Shown here: one piece after another, positions 1 to 10,832 of the stretch
Position numbering within the stretch: position 1 is the first letter of the stretch
How the letters are laid out: each line of letters begins with the position of its first letter
Assembly: GCA_014843695.1 (NCBI GenBank)
Contig: CM026398.1
Coordinates: 19,814,683-19,878,682 of the forward strand
DNA length: 64,000 nucleotides
Reading direction: 5' to 3'
Source: Archivesica marissinica
Lineage: Eukaryota; Mollusca; Bivalvia; Venerida; Vesicomyidae
The notes under the pieces: generated by a model
Seen by the model: the letters and a program-made list of their open reading frames with translations, nothing else
Databases searched by the model: none
What the model was told of the DNA's origin: nothing
Position numbers and translations under genes: made by a program

Positions 1-517
1 ACCTAGAACGTTCGCCTTTGTTGATGATTACTTCCATTATATACCTGACAGGCCCGTCGCTGGGCATACGCAAGTACGCACGTGCGTATCATTGGTCTCA
101 GAAAATGAAAAAAATGAAAACTCCAAAAATGCATTAAAACCCCAGGGGGTAGTAGGGATACATACGTGATGTGTGGAGTGGTGGAATAATTGAGCCCATT
201 GCAAATATACTTGTTTAATTGATAAGGGCGATAGATCATGTATATTATACATCTAGCCTTAATGTATACCTTTATATGGATTGTCGTCCTGCAATTGTAT
301 GTTACAAAATGCATTGAAATGCAGGCAATTGCTTCATTATATAAACAATATCCGGGGGCATACCATCGGACCCTATCGTACTCGCTCACTCGACAAACAA
401 GCATATTTGGCCGTGCGTATCATCAAAATAGCTCCAGCGACGGCCCTGCCTGACTTGTAAGTGCTGCTTATATAATTATATGTTTTAGATCAAATATGCT
501 GTCTTAATCTCATGATT
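1..517. other. No gene recognised
   Basis: AT-rich DNA. The open frames here have no family features. A C-rich stretch near 140-150 and a loose inverted similarity between about 35-80 and 395-450 (GGCCGTGCGTATCAT-type sequence on opposite strands) may mark an old small element. Confidence 0.4.
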
Positions 518-521
518 AAAA

Positions 522-772
522 GTGTGTGTGTTTTACGTTTATTTATCGTCGCTACCGGTTGGCCATATGAGCGACACCTCCTGAAGAGATTAGTAATTTT
601 AGATTTTTGGAGGATAGTGCAATCTTTTTGTAAATGTAAAGCACCGACACGAGACCTCGGTTTAAAGTCCCATCTGAAAGACTGTTAATTTTATTAGGGT
701 CAGACGGGGGATCGAACCTGTGGTTCCTGGATTACCAGTCCAGCTTGTTACCACTGGACTACAGATCCCTCC
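522..772 (-). mobile_element. SINE-A copy (tRNA-Thr-like head), internally deleted
   Basis: On the minus strand the head reads GTAGTCCAGTGGTAACAAGC, then the B box GGTTCGATCCCC, then the family body (CGAGGTCTCGTGTCGGTGC) and the tail GGTAGCGACGATAAATAAAC. The anticodon loop CTGGTAA points to a GGT anticodon, so a tRNA-Thr origin is likely. About 60 bp around the GAGATTCTGGAATGGG region is missing compared with the copy at 38044. Confidence 0.8.
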
Positions 773-844
773 CTTTGTATAAGGAAAATTTTATGATTAA
801 AAATTATTATGTGTCTTTCTTATATGGGATACATCATTGGCAGC

Positions 845-1104
845 ATTGAGTGGTCAAGTGCCTGTGGTTAAAGTCGCAGACTTGTACCGGTATACCACTG
901 TAACCTATCATCACTGATGGTCACGGGTTCGAGTCCCGCTCAAGCCGTGTTTCATTTATATGAAAAAGTTGGCAGTTTCTTGCAGGGGTTGGTACTGGAT
1001 AACCGCTGGAGCCTGCCCAGGAAAGGTGTTGTTAGGTAAACTGCCCATCGGCGATATAGCCCAAAATGGTGCTGATGCAGGCGTAAAACCCGAACAAACA
1101 AACG
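845..1104 (+). mobile_element. SINE-B copy (class II tRNA-like head)
   Basis: The head has a long variable-arm-like insert (ACTGTAACCTATCATCACTG) before the B box GGTTCGAGTCC, as in Ser/Leu tRNAs. It is followed by the family body ATGAAAAAGTTGGCAGTTTC and GCTGGAGCCTGCCC, ending at GCAGGCGTAAAACCCG. It is diverged from the copies at 29218 and 32989, with an extra insert in the head. Confidence 0.82.
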
Positions 1105-1523
1105 TAATGCTAATGTTGGTCAATATAATGCTACAGGTACAATTCTACATTCTACATTCTATTATAATAAGTGGGTGTGTGTCGGAACCCAATGTCACAA
1201 CCCTAAATGAATACATTACTAACATCTCATGGGATGCAAATGAAACCTGTAATGATAATCTATATGGCAGACGATATTTTCCGAGAATAGATTTAATGAA
1301 TGTATAATAGAATTCCGATAGGTTTTAGTGCATTGACTTGGTGCAGTATTTACAGCTACACACTGGTTTATGTTCGCCATATTTCACATGCACATATTAT
1401 TGCCATAGTTGATGTGAACCCTTGGGAGTCTCAGTATTTCTTGGAAAATATGTGTTTCTTGGAAAATAGAACAAATTATGCAGATGGGCGCAGAATGTTT
1501 CCATATTATTATAAGATAATAGT

Positions 1524-1817
1524 GATCATCTATAATATATATACACCGGTATTATCATTGAAACAACCTTGGTACCGACGTCCCTAGGAACATATATAAT
1601 ATATATACACCGGTATTATCATTGAAACAACCTTGGTACCGAGTCTACCGACGTCCCTAGGAACATATATAATATATATACACAGGTATTATCATTGAAA
1701 CAACCTTGGTACCGACGTCCCTAGGAACATATATAATATATATACACCGGTATTATCATTGAAACAACCTTGGTACCGACGTCCCTAGTATCATATATAA
1801 TATATATACACTGGTAT
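1524..1817. repeat. Minisatellite of about 64-bp units, left part
   Basis: The unit is built from TATACACCGGTATTATCATT, GAAACAACCTTGGTACCGAC and GTCCCTAGGAACATATATAA. About four and a half copies lie here and about two more at 2969-3085. The array was once continuous and was split by the elements at 1818-2968. One unit carries a short GAGTCTACC duplication. Confidence 0.9.
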
Positions 1818-2968
1818 TAGGCCATAATAAAATAAATCCTAGATTTTCATCCAAATTTATGCTGATAAAATGGTGTTTTGACAAGATTCAACTTGACAAG
1901 ATTTTTTTTTTTCAAATAGTAATAAAAAAAATCGGGGCAGGCCCTAAAAACGGGGGCGGGCGGGGATGAAAATCTAGGAAATATTTTATTATGGCCTTAG
2001 TGATAAACCGATTATCGCTAAGTCGCCGACAATCGTTTGCCGGCATGGACATCGGCGATAATCGATTGTGAAAATGTGTAATCGATTATAATCAACGAGT
2101 CTTTATTTTTTTATTTTTTTTTTGAACCACGTTTAAGGCCCGTTTATTTTCCTCGTCATAGGTGACCTGTGGGTCGAGGGCATCCCACAAGCACCTTACA
2201 ATAATGTGCATTTTTTAACGAGGAGAATAAACAAACGGCATGAATAATAGTGTATATAAATATATCAAGTCATTATCATGTTGGCCTTAAAGTGGTGAAA
2301 AAATGTTCAGTTACACTTAGAAAAAAAAAGAAAAGAGAAAAGTGGTCTGCAGCCTACATTCTACCAAGTGATTGATGACAATTATTTTCAATATAATTTT
2401 AAATTAAAACTTTTTAACATATTGCTTCCATATTTCGTCAAATTCAAATAATTTGTTCTGTATTGAAGCTGTCTCAAGTTCAGTATCATATACTAGTTTT
2501 AATCGACACATCAGATGTTGAACGGATGGTTTTATGTCTTTATTTTTGTCTCTTATTTTTATGTTTGTTTATACCTCAAATAAAACTACGATTTACTATT
2601 GGCTGTATTTTTATTAGCATTGCACGTTTGCAACAACAATTTTAACTGTATCTAGTGCTAGACTTTTCACTAGTATGTCACTAAGTGTTCTGTCCTCTAT
2701 TAACTTAAAAACTAATTTTATATCAGGTGGCAGTCCAGTAACTTAAAGTCTAGTACTCAGATGTAACTGAGTAACTAATTTGTCGAAACTAGTAACTTGT
2801 AAGTAATTTATTAGTACTAAATAGATTGTTAAACTCACAAATTAGATGGAATGATTTTGATTTATAACTATATCAATTGCCCGATTAATAATCGATTATC
2901 TAATCGGTTTACCCGTCCGATTATTCCGATTAATCGATTATGGATTTTGAAACCGATGCACATCACTA
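1818..2968 (+). mobile_element. Non-autonomous hAT element interrupted by a MITE
   Basis: The ends are TAGTGATAAACCGATTAT (left, split by the MITE after TA) and, inward from the right, TAGTGATGTGCATCGGTTTC. TAGTGATG-type TIRs are typical of hAT families. Flanks are ACTGGTAT (1810-1817) and ACCGGTAT (2969-2976), an 8-bp duplication with one difference, inside the minisatellite unit. No transposase is visible. The interior is AT-rich with an inverted pair near 2137-2240 (GCCCGTTTATTTTCCTCGT against ACGAGGAGAATAAACAAACG). Confidence 0.75.
1820..1996. mobile_element. Harbinger-like MITE with TTA target duplication
   Basis: Long TIRs start GGCCATAATAAAAT and run about 33 bp to GGATGAAAATCTAGG on the right arm, with a short G-rich and poly-T loop. 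TTA flanks both sides (1817-1819 and 1997-1999), the 3-bp duplication of PIF/Harbinger elements. The TTA is formed by the last base of the older hAT target duplication and the first two bases of the hAT TIR, so this is the younger insertion. Confidence 0.75.
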
Positions 2969-3085
2969 ACCGGTATTATCATTGAAACACCTTGGTACCG
3001 ACGTCCCTAGGAACATATATAATATATATACACAGGTATTATCATTGAAACAACCTTGGTACCGACATCCCTAGGATCATATATA
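2969..3085. repeat. Minisatellite of about 64-bp units, right part
   Basis: About two units of the 1524-1817 array continue after the hAT end, beginning with its target duplication ACCGGTAT. The second ends in ATATATATTATC. Confidence 0.85.
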
Positions 3086-3829
3086 TATTATCATTTAATC
3101 TCGGAATGTTCTTCATGAATTTGTGTTTGTCTTGTTTTATGGTCTTTCAACACTGTTTTTATATATAAAAAATACCCCAGAATGAGAGGAGATGGTTGGA
3201 ATTGTGAATGGAGTCCTATACCCTGCTCCTGATTATTATCCTTGCCTATGTAAATAACAGTTCGCAGGGCCTCGGTCAATAGCCTCATCTGAAAAATAGC
3301 TAGCAGCCAGCAGCCATGATTTCTGGAACATAGGGGGAGACTGGTAAAATAATAAATAGGACAGTTCAATGCATGGAAATCTTTAGGAATCTGGAAAAGT
3401 GTGTTTGTATGGGGGGGGGGGGTTCATTTGCAAGTAGAAATATATATGTTGTACTAAATGAAACAGAAGTATGCACATAATTCAAATAAACCACTTTACC
3501 TTTGGCTCTAGGGGAGTATCGGTGAATTTGTTTTCAGTTGATTTTTGGCTGGTGCAGCGATTTTATAGCATGCTTCTGGCAGTCTATCTGGTATCAGTTG
3601 TAAAACAAACTGAGTAGGAAGTTGGCCAGATCAAAATGGGATAAGGAGATGTTTTAGAACTGTTTTGCCGTCTGTTTTTTCCATTAAGAAACATTAAGCG
3701 GTATCACAGATAGTCATGGCTTCTGTTTAGGAATATATCATAATGTTCATGAAAAATATTTATCATAGTTTATAGCTTTCTCTTTTATTTCCTTTACATG
3801 AATAGGTCATTGACCTTGTAAATGTAGTA
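3086..3829. other. No gene recognised
   Basis: AT-rich DNA with a run of 13 G at about 3411-3423. The minus-strand frame through 3091-3369 has no recognisable family. Confidence 0.4.
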
Positions 3830-4058
3830 CAGTCAAACCACCTCTATTAAGCATCTAAATACAGTCTACATCCGTTATGTCAAAGTCGGTAATGTCGAAT
3901 TCTCTGGTTATTTCGTAGTCGGATCAAAGTCCCGTTTCAGACACTATCATTTTACATATAACTGGCTCCGTTTATATCGAATTTCGAAAAGTCAAACTTA
4001 GGTTATGTCGAAGTATTTTGTTCGGTCCGACGGAATTACACATAATTGATTTAGACTG
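3830..4058. mobile_element. Small Tigger/pogo-like element
   Basis: It begins CAGTCAAACCACC and ends TTTAGACTG, with TA on both sides (3828-3829 and 4059-4060). Repeated TATGTCGAA- and TATCGAATTTCG-like words resemble the ends of pogo/Tigger elements. No coding capacity. Confidence 0.55.
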
Positions 4059-4060
4059 TA

Positions 4061-4469
4061 TCTAAAAAGTGCAAAAATAGTGCCTAAGTGACGTCACAAT
4101 GCTACAAAAATGCAAGTAGAATGATGTCATGTTTGACGTCACTCGCTAAATAATGTTTTATTACAGATTTAAACAGGGTAATTTCCCTCTGCGTATACAG
4201 ACAAAATGCTGAGTCGTGTTAGAATTTTAATTGTGTAGTATTCCATAGCAGCTACCCGTTTGATGATTCCTGAACTATATAGCTCCGATATTCCTGATAA
4301 TGGCATTTTGCAGTCGGCATCTCTGTAGGAGGAAGTGATTCGATTGTGAGAGAACTAGGTCAATGCCTGTGGTGAGCGTACCGTCCGCACTTGTCCACTC
4401 CCATCGACTTCTATAGTAAACTATGATTCTGCTTAGAACTCGAAAACAAAGCAAGATCGATAGACCTAT
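4061..4469. other. No gene; part of a dispersed repeat
   Basis: About 4325-4400 (TAGGAGGAAGTGATTCGATT, then GCCTGTGGT) resembles 28611-28655, so a dispersed repeat is present. The rest is unassigned. Confidence 0.4.
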
Positions 4470-4810
4470 AGATACATGTAGTTTCAATGGACAACCTATC
4501 GGGCACCACATATTAAGTCATATACCCTGTGACATTGAGAGATTGACCAATCAAGGTCAAAGCAAGTTTGTGTGATTCAAAGATACGTGTAGTTTCAATG
4601 GAAAACCTATAGGGCACCACACATGACAACTAAGCCATATACCCTGTGACCTTGAGGTTGACCATTCAAGGTCAAAGCAAGTTTGTGTGATTCAAAGATA
4701 CATGTAGTTTCAATGGAAAACCTATAGGGCACCACACATGACAACTAAGCCATATACCCTGTGACCTTGAGGTTGACCATTCAAGGTCAAAGCAAGTGTG
4801 TGTGATTCAA
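4470..4810. repeat. Three 111-115-bp tandem units rich in nuclear-receptor half-sites
   Basis: Units start near 4470, 4581 and 4696 at AGATACRTGTAGTTTCAATG. Each contains TGACCTTGAGGTTGACC or a variant and CAAGGTCAAAGCAAG. The second and third units are nearly identical; the first is more diverged. Confidence 0.85.
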
Positions 4811-4926
4811 GCATTTCGTCTTCAAACAGTGTCAGATACCAGCGCAGGAGTGTGTATTTCTCTGGGTACTATTTTCTAGCCATAGTTTTGTGTTTGCTGT
4901 TGACAATGTAGAATGTTCATTTGTTG

Positions 4927-5233
4927 CAGGGATCAGTTTAGAGGGCGATGTGGGCGAAATTGTCACCCTAGGGACCTTGACTTCGCCCTATGGGGGCCCC
5001 ACTTCTCCCTAAAAGACAAATCTTTTTTGGTATTTACGATTTTCAAACAAAATTTTGTTTAGTAAGATACACTTGCCCATTATAAAGCACTCCTTCTATT
5101 CAAATGTTGTATTTAATGGTTGTACTGTGCATTTTAACCCTATTTTGCAGAAGTATATTAAAGAACACCATTTAAGGAAGCGATCACGTGCTTTCTCACT
5201 TCTCCCAAAAATTCTGACCTAGAATGAACCCTG
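4927..5233 (+). mobile_element. hAT-like MITE, family H1
   Basis: The ends are CAGGGATCAGTTTAGAGG and, inward from the right, CAGGGTTCATTCTAGG. The same sequence recurs inverted at 6936-7212, as a right-hand fragment at 35490-35718 and faintly at 57385-57535. The flanking octamers (ATTTGTTG and GTTTGCAG) match only in part, so the superfamily call rests on the TIR. Confidence 0.6.
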
Positions 5234-5339
5234 GTTTGCAGGTTTACTGTCTTGCAATAATGTGCCCCTTTTGTAATTAGCAAATCCAAGACTTTTTTTT
5301 AATTTTAAGTTTATTTAACGTTGCTACCAGTTGCCCATT

Positions 5340-5602
5340 TGCTTGTGTGTTTTTACGTTTATTTATCGTCGCTACCGGTTGCCCATATGAGCGACGCCTC
5401 CTGAAGAGATTAGTTATTTTAGATTTTGGAGGATAGTGCATGATACAGACAGAGACCCATTCCAGAATCTCCTCTGGTTCTTTTACGTGCACAGTGTAAA
5501 GCACCGACACGAGACCTCGGTTTAACGTCCCATCTGAAAGACTGTTAATTTTATTATGGTCAGATGGGGGATCGAACCTGCGATCCCTGGTTTACCAGTC
5601 CG
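5340..5602 (-). mobile_element. SINE-A copy, head truncated
   Basis: Tail GGTAGCGACGATAAATAAAC, body GAGATTCTGGAATGGGTCTC and B box GGTTCGATCCCC are all present on the minus strand. The copy stops in the anticodon stem at CTGGTAAACCAGG and lacks the A box. A second, shorter tail-like piece lies just beyond the tail at 5300-5340. Confidence 0.8.
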
Positions 5603-6114
5603 CCCATTTGCTCATTACTGTAAGCACTTCTATATGATAATGTATATACAGTCATGTAATTTATGTTAGTTGCTGTTATTGAAATAGTGGCCTCGGATTG
5701 GTTGAAAAAGTATAAAGGAAGCCCTAAGATTGAATGTGACATAAGCTGATTGGCTGAACAGGATAATTGTACACAATAGTGAGTGACTTCAAACAGTACA
5801 ATATATCGGCTGCATTTTGGAATATTTTAGAATTTTGGGCCAAATATTTGATTAAAAATATACTGCATATTATAAATGAAATTGTCAGTGGAAAATTCCG
5901 CACCAAATTAACTTCATAGTAGGAACTTGGTGTCTTTAGTGAGAAATAAAGATGTCTTTAGTGAGAAATACACCCCCCCCCCCCCATTTTTGCACCCTAT
6001 TGAAAATGCAATTTTCAGGTGTTTCAAAGGTAATTAAGTTTGTTGCAAACTAGTGTTTTTTTGTGGCAAACTAGTTTTGGGGGAACATAATTATTATGGC
6101 ACTGTATGTAGGTC
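5603..6114. other. No gene recognised
   Basis: AT-rich DNA with a poly-C run near 5971-5985 and a short duplicated phrase GATGTCTTTAGTGAGAAATA near 5930-5970. Confidence 0.4.
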
Positions 6115-6276
6115 TATGGAGATATCAATAGCAGTGTATGACCTTGAATGGAGATATCAATAGTGGTGTCTGACCTTGAATGGAGATATCAATAGCGGTG
6201 TCTGACCTTGAATGGAGATATCAATAGCGGTGTCTGACCTTGAATGGAGATATCAATAGCGGTGTCTGACCTTGAA
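6115..6276. repeat. 32-bp minisatellite, about five copies
   Basis: The unit is TGGAGATATCAATAGCGGTG followed by TCTGACCTTGAA. The first copies differ at a few positions and the last three are nearly identical. Confidence 0.9.
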
Positions 6277-6504
6277 TTAAATCGTAGCCTCCATTGCATC
6301 ACTGAAGATATTGTACATGTATAAGCAACAGTTTGGTATATCCAGGAAGTATGTATAAATCTATATACATTGGTCTCGGATTTCCCTAGAAACTGATGGA
6401 GCTGATATATGCGTATGTTAATGACAGAAGCTGTCACTATGCACATACCTGTACCTAGATAGATGTCATCTAGTTAATCACTGCTTCCATGCTACTGGAA
6501 CTAT

Positions 6505-6930
6505 GTAGCTATTCTGATCTTCTCATGAATCTGTGTCCAGTATGTTTGGGAGTTTCCGTACCTCGATCAAAGGCAAGCAAAGTATGTTGCCACAGTAGAC
6601 TTGTTGAGTGGACTAGTTCTGATGAATTTGTGTCCAGTATGTTTGGGAGTTTCCGTACCTCGATCAAAGGCAAGCAAAGTTTGTTGCCACAGTAGACTTG
6701 TTGAGTGGACTAGCCCTGCTTCTCATGAATCTGTGTCCAGTACGTTTGGGAGTTTCCGTACTTCGAACAAAGGCAAGCAAAGTATGTTGCCACAGTAGAC
6801 TTGTTGAGTGGACCTAAGCTCTGCTTCTCATGAATCTGTGTCCAGTACGTTTGGGAGTTTCCATACTTCGAACAAAGGCAAGTATGTTGCCACAGTAGAC
6901 TTGTTAAGTTGACTGACTCTGCTTATATGG
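6505..6930. repeat. About 110-bp tandem repeat, four copies
   Basis: Units carry TCATGAATCTGTGTCCAGTA, TTTGGGAGTTTCCGTAC, AAAGGCAAGCAAAGT and CCACAGTAGACTTGTTGAGT. Copies differ by small indels and by CCTCGATC versus CTTCGAAC. Confidence 0.88.
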
Positions 6931-6935
6931 TCATG

Positions 6936-7212
6936 CAGGTCTCACTCTAGGTTAGAATATTTAGGAGAAGTGCGAAATTGTGCACAATTGCATCCTTAAA
7001 TGGTGTTATTTAATAAATTTCAACAAAATATTGTTAAAATACACAGTACGACCATCAAAATGGAACATGTGAATAGAACTGTGCTTTATAATGGGACAGT
7101 GTAGCTTGCTGGACCAAATTTTGTATGAAAAGTGTTTATGGAGAAGTGGAGCCCCAGGGTGCGAAGTCAGGGTCCCTAGGGCGACTAAGTCGCGCTCGTA
7201 GTATGAGCCCTG
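6936..7212 (-). mobile_element. hAT-like MITE, family H1, inverted copy
   Basis: The right end read inward is CAGGGCTCATACTACGAGCG and the left end is CAGGTCTCACTCTAGG. The interior matches 4927-5233 on the opposite strand, for example TTTATAATGGG and CCTTAAATGGTGTT. Confidence 0.6.
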
Positions 7213-7237
7213 CATCTTAGTTTTCCCAACTGCTGTT

Positions 7238-7473
7238 AGCGGAAGTCGTGATAGCGCAGTGGATGCGCGTTCGCTTCAGGTGCGAAAGGTCCGGAGTTCG
7301 AGCCCCACTGGAGCCATTACGATTGTGCCCTTAGGCAAGGCATTTAAATTCCACGTTGCCTCTTCTCTCTCCCTTGTGGCAATGGATTCCATCAGGAATG
7401 AAGTCTCGAGAGTGATTTATATAAGTTGAAATAACTTGTTTCGCAATCGAGCTAAAATCAATTTGTATAAACT
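7238..7473 (+). mobile_element. SINE-C copy with 10-bp target duplication
   Basis: The tRNA-like head GGAAGTCGTGATAGCGCAGT leads to a B box GAGTTCGAGCCCC, then GTGCCCTTAGGCAAGGCA, GTTGCCTCTTCTCTCTCCC and the tail GAGCTAAAATCAATTTGTA. AACTGCTGTT flanks both ends (7228-7237 and 7474-7483). The anticodon loop TTCAGGT suggests a CAG anticodon, but the tRNA source is uncertain. Confidence 0.88.
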
Positions 7474-7483
7474 AACTGCTGTT

Positions 7484-10362
7484 GGATGGTTTTGCCTAAG
7501 TCGTTAAAGTAACAAAGTAAAGTGTGTTGGGTAGATAGTGAGTGTTCAAATGATTAAGAAACGTTTGATTTGTATCAGTCAATACATCTGGAATGGCACC
7601 AGATACTTGCTTGTTCTTTCATAATACAATAATTAACATTTCTATTCCCATGTTTGTTTTATTTCAATACATTGCTAATTATCTGGAATGTTTTTACCTA
7701 CAATACTAAGAGACCCCCCCATTGTGTTATGAATGTAATATATGCCAGTTTAGATTCGGAAAGACTATCGTAAACAACTAAGTTGGAAGGGAATTTGAAA
7801 GGCCGCGGAGATATGCTCCCAAGTACAAACAGACAAATATGAATGTAACCGCAAATATGAATGCTGATTATCATTGAGAATTTTATTTTAATATTTGCAA
7901 ACACAGGAAGCTCTATGGAATGGCCACTTTGTTCTCAAAGAAAACATTTCCCCCACAAAAACACTTGAATATAATATACCTGGGATGTAGCTCTTGATTT
8001 CTCATGAAAGAAATTATTTTATATATGAAAGAAACGATTTTATATATGAAAGAAACGATTGAATCAAAGATATCGATAAGAGTTATTGTTACATCAACAT
8101 CAATACCAGTATATTTCACATCCGTTATACAAATTTCTGTCGAATTCGAAACAACTTCTTACAACATTAATTTAGTCACTCTCGTCATTTCTAATATAAT
8201 CCACCACCAGCTGAAAGATGACCTCAACATGAATGTTCAATGTTTAATAAATATCAGGCAAACAATGACCTTCCCTTTTAAAAGCCTAAAAAGTAGATGT
8301 CAAGTTTATATAATTCTACCAATACACCGTTTTCAATCGGAACCGGTGGTGCTATGTCACAGTGCTGCAAAACAGAAAGTAAAGTAAAGGTATACAATTC
8401 GAAAAAGTTCAAGAAGTTAGCGAATTCTCGAATATTCGAATGCCAAAATCACCATTCTTTGCCATCCCTAGCCTATTTTATATGTATTAGACTCTGTTTT
8501 CTCCTGAAATGAAGTCGTTATTATTACTAATTACATTTGGAAACAGTTGTATTATCTGGCAGCTGATTTTATCTTTTGTTACCAGATTCTGCTCTTTATA
8601 TTCCTGGGGGCCATTGACTGTCAGTTTACCACTGTTCTTGGCACATGAAATAGGACACAATTCAGAGAAGTAGTTATGTTAGCATAATATGTTGACATTT
8701 CTTCACAAGATTTTAAGTATCATAACTGTTTGTCTGTTATTGTACTTTGGAATATTTTGAACCTGGTTAATACCATTCTTTATGAAATGACGAACATTTT
8801 TTCCTTTTATGCATTCCAATGAGTTTTCTCAGTGAAAGAAAATTCTATCTTTCGCCTTTCTGAAACAGTGGATCATGGCATTTTCTCTGCCACTGATTTT
8901 GTTTCGTATTCCTCCGCAGTTGGATATACGTATTATTTTAGCTATTTTCTAACAATCATGTACAGTTAATTTATAAAGTAATATGTTCGAAAGAATTTGT
9001 TTTGTCTGATGTTTCAATATATTGACAGCAGACAGAAAGTAAAATTGAAAATTATACAGGACCTATTTTTTGAAAGATTTATTTTGTTTTGTGATCACCG
9101 AAATATGTTTTTCCACTCGTGGAAATAGAAATTTCAGTCATCACTTGAAATCAATTCCAATCTTACGGTACACGAATATCCTTAATTAACCAAACTTACG
9201 GTACACGAATATCCTTAATAACATTCCAAAATGAAACCTAAAATATGAAAAGTTCGAAATTGATTAAAGGTAGCAAGAATAACTTTTCAGTGCATGCGTG
9301 TTTATACATTTAATTCATAAGCTTAATAAGCATGTGATTATGTACTGTCTGTGCATTATAATCGCCGGTAAAGGACTGCTATATGCCGGCCTGTGATGGT
9401 ATAGGTGATCAGTGGGAAATGGGAATGTTCGTATCTCTTTTGCAGTTTCACTGAGTGAAATGCTGTCAACATGATTCACTATTTTTCGACAATAGGCAAA
9501 CCTAACATCATAGCCTTACTTACTTTTTTGCCAATTTATGGTGTGGTATGGTGTGGTGCCAATATTTTATCACCAAGTGCTATGTACACACGCAAGGGAC
9601 TGAGACCGAATATTCAGACAACAAATTGTGAAAAGGGTAATTTTGTTCTATTCAATTTTGCTAACACCAGCCTCATATTGTTTAGGATAAAAGTGGCCGA
9701 AATATAGCGCTGCTAAAATATCGTAATGTAAGTTAATTGCCCAGGCTCTCGTCAGTAATTTATGATCTATTTATTCTTTTATTGCCTAGAAGTGTCTGCA
9801 GAATAATAATTGCATTATTTTCAGCTTTTGTCTGTGGTCTACCATAGTACAAGTGTCTCTTCGGTTTGTTCTTAAACTTCCACTCACCCTGCTGGGCCAT
9901 GGAACTCAATATGACCACTCATATGCATCTCGATTGTAAAATGGGCAGCTGCGTAAAGCTGTTGTAACCTCACATGAGAAGTATAAGTCTAAATTACGAA
10001 ATGATTTGTATGTTTCGGGTCATTTTAACCAAACCCATAAGCTTCCGGAAAATGCATCGGTTCATTGCCCTTCAAAAATTAGGTAAATTACCCTTATACC
10101 GAAATTAGGTTGTTTAGCTTACCTATAATGTATGCAGGTCTTAATAGTTATCCAAGATACCCTTAGATCTTCATACATGTATAGAGGATAGATGCAAACA
10201 TCCGTGCTGGTATTTGACAGAAGAACAAATGTTTGGTTTTGCAGTGGTTTGTAGTCGATGTGAGTGGACACCTCGCTGACTGCCCTGACCATGCACTGGC
10301 ATAGAACAATTTAGTTGCTAAATCGGATCACTTCCTCCTGGAACAAGTCTCTATATATCTCC
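7484..10362. other. Unique AT-rich DNA, no gene recognised
   Basis: Open frames are short and featureless. Minor repeats are three ATGAAAGAAA-containing 21-bp units near 8003-8060 and a duplicated TTACGGTACACGAATATCC near 9160-9220. C runs occur near 7712. Confidence 0.45.
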
Positions 10363-10372
10363 AATGTTTTAT

Positions 10373-10822
10373 TGTGGAAGTCGTGATAGCGCAGTGGTAG
10401 TGTGTTCGCTTCAGGTGCGAGGGGCCTGGAGTTTGTTCCCAGCTGAAGTAGTTACGATTGTGCCCTTAGGCAAGGCAGTTAAATTCCACATTGCCTCTTC
10501 TCTCTCCCTCGTGGCAATGTATTCAATCAGGAATGAGGTCTCAAGAGTAATTAACCCTTTCAACACCACAGACCTCTAAATAGGCTTACAAAAAGTGTAG
10601 ATCCAGACGAGCCGTCTCATCAGGATCTGCACTTTTTGCCAGTGGTATGACTATTTTTAGACATAATTACCCATTTTGATAAATGAACTTGTCCAAATGT
10701 GATTCATTTATTGGTTTATGAATATCATGGACCAGTCCATGTGAGTTACTTGGTGTTGAATGGGTTAATATAAGTTGTAAGAACTTGTTTTGAAATCGAG
10801 CTAAAATAAATACATGTAAACT
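10373..10822 (+). mobile_element. SINE-C copy interrupted by a TTAA element
   Basis: The head starts TGGAAGTCGTGATAGCGCAG and the body runs to AGAGTAATTAA at 10554. The SINE resumes at TTAATATAAGTTG (10765) and ends near AATACATGTAAACT. Imperfect flanks AATGTTTTAT (10363-10372) and AATGTTTCAT (10823-10832) are a probable target duplication. The B box is decayed (GAGTTTGTTCCC). Confidence 0.82.
10555..10764. mobile_element. TTAA-flanked MITE, family P1, inside a SINE
   Basis: TIRs are CCCTTTCAACACC and, from the right, CCCATTCAACACC. TTAA sits on both sides (10551-10554 and 10765-10768), and removing the element restores the SINE-C sequence exactly. CCC-starting TIRs with TTAA targets fit a piggyBac-type non-autonomous element. 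The interior holds the palindrome AAAAAGTGTAGATCCAGACG / GAGCCGTCTCATCAGGATC. Confidence 0.85.
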
Positions 10823-10832
10823 AATGTTTCAT

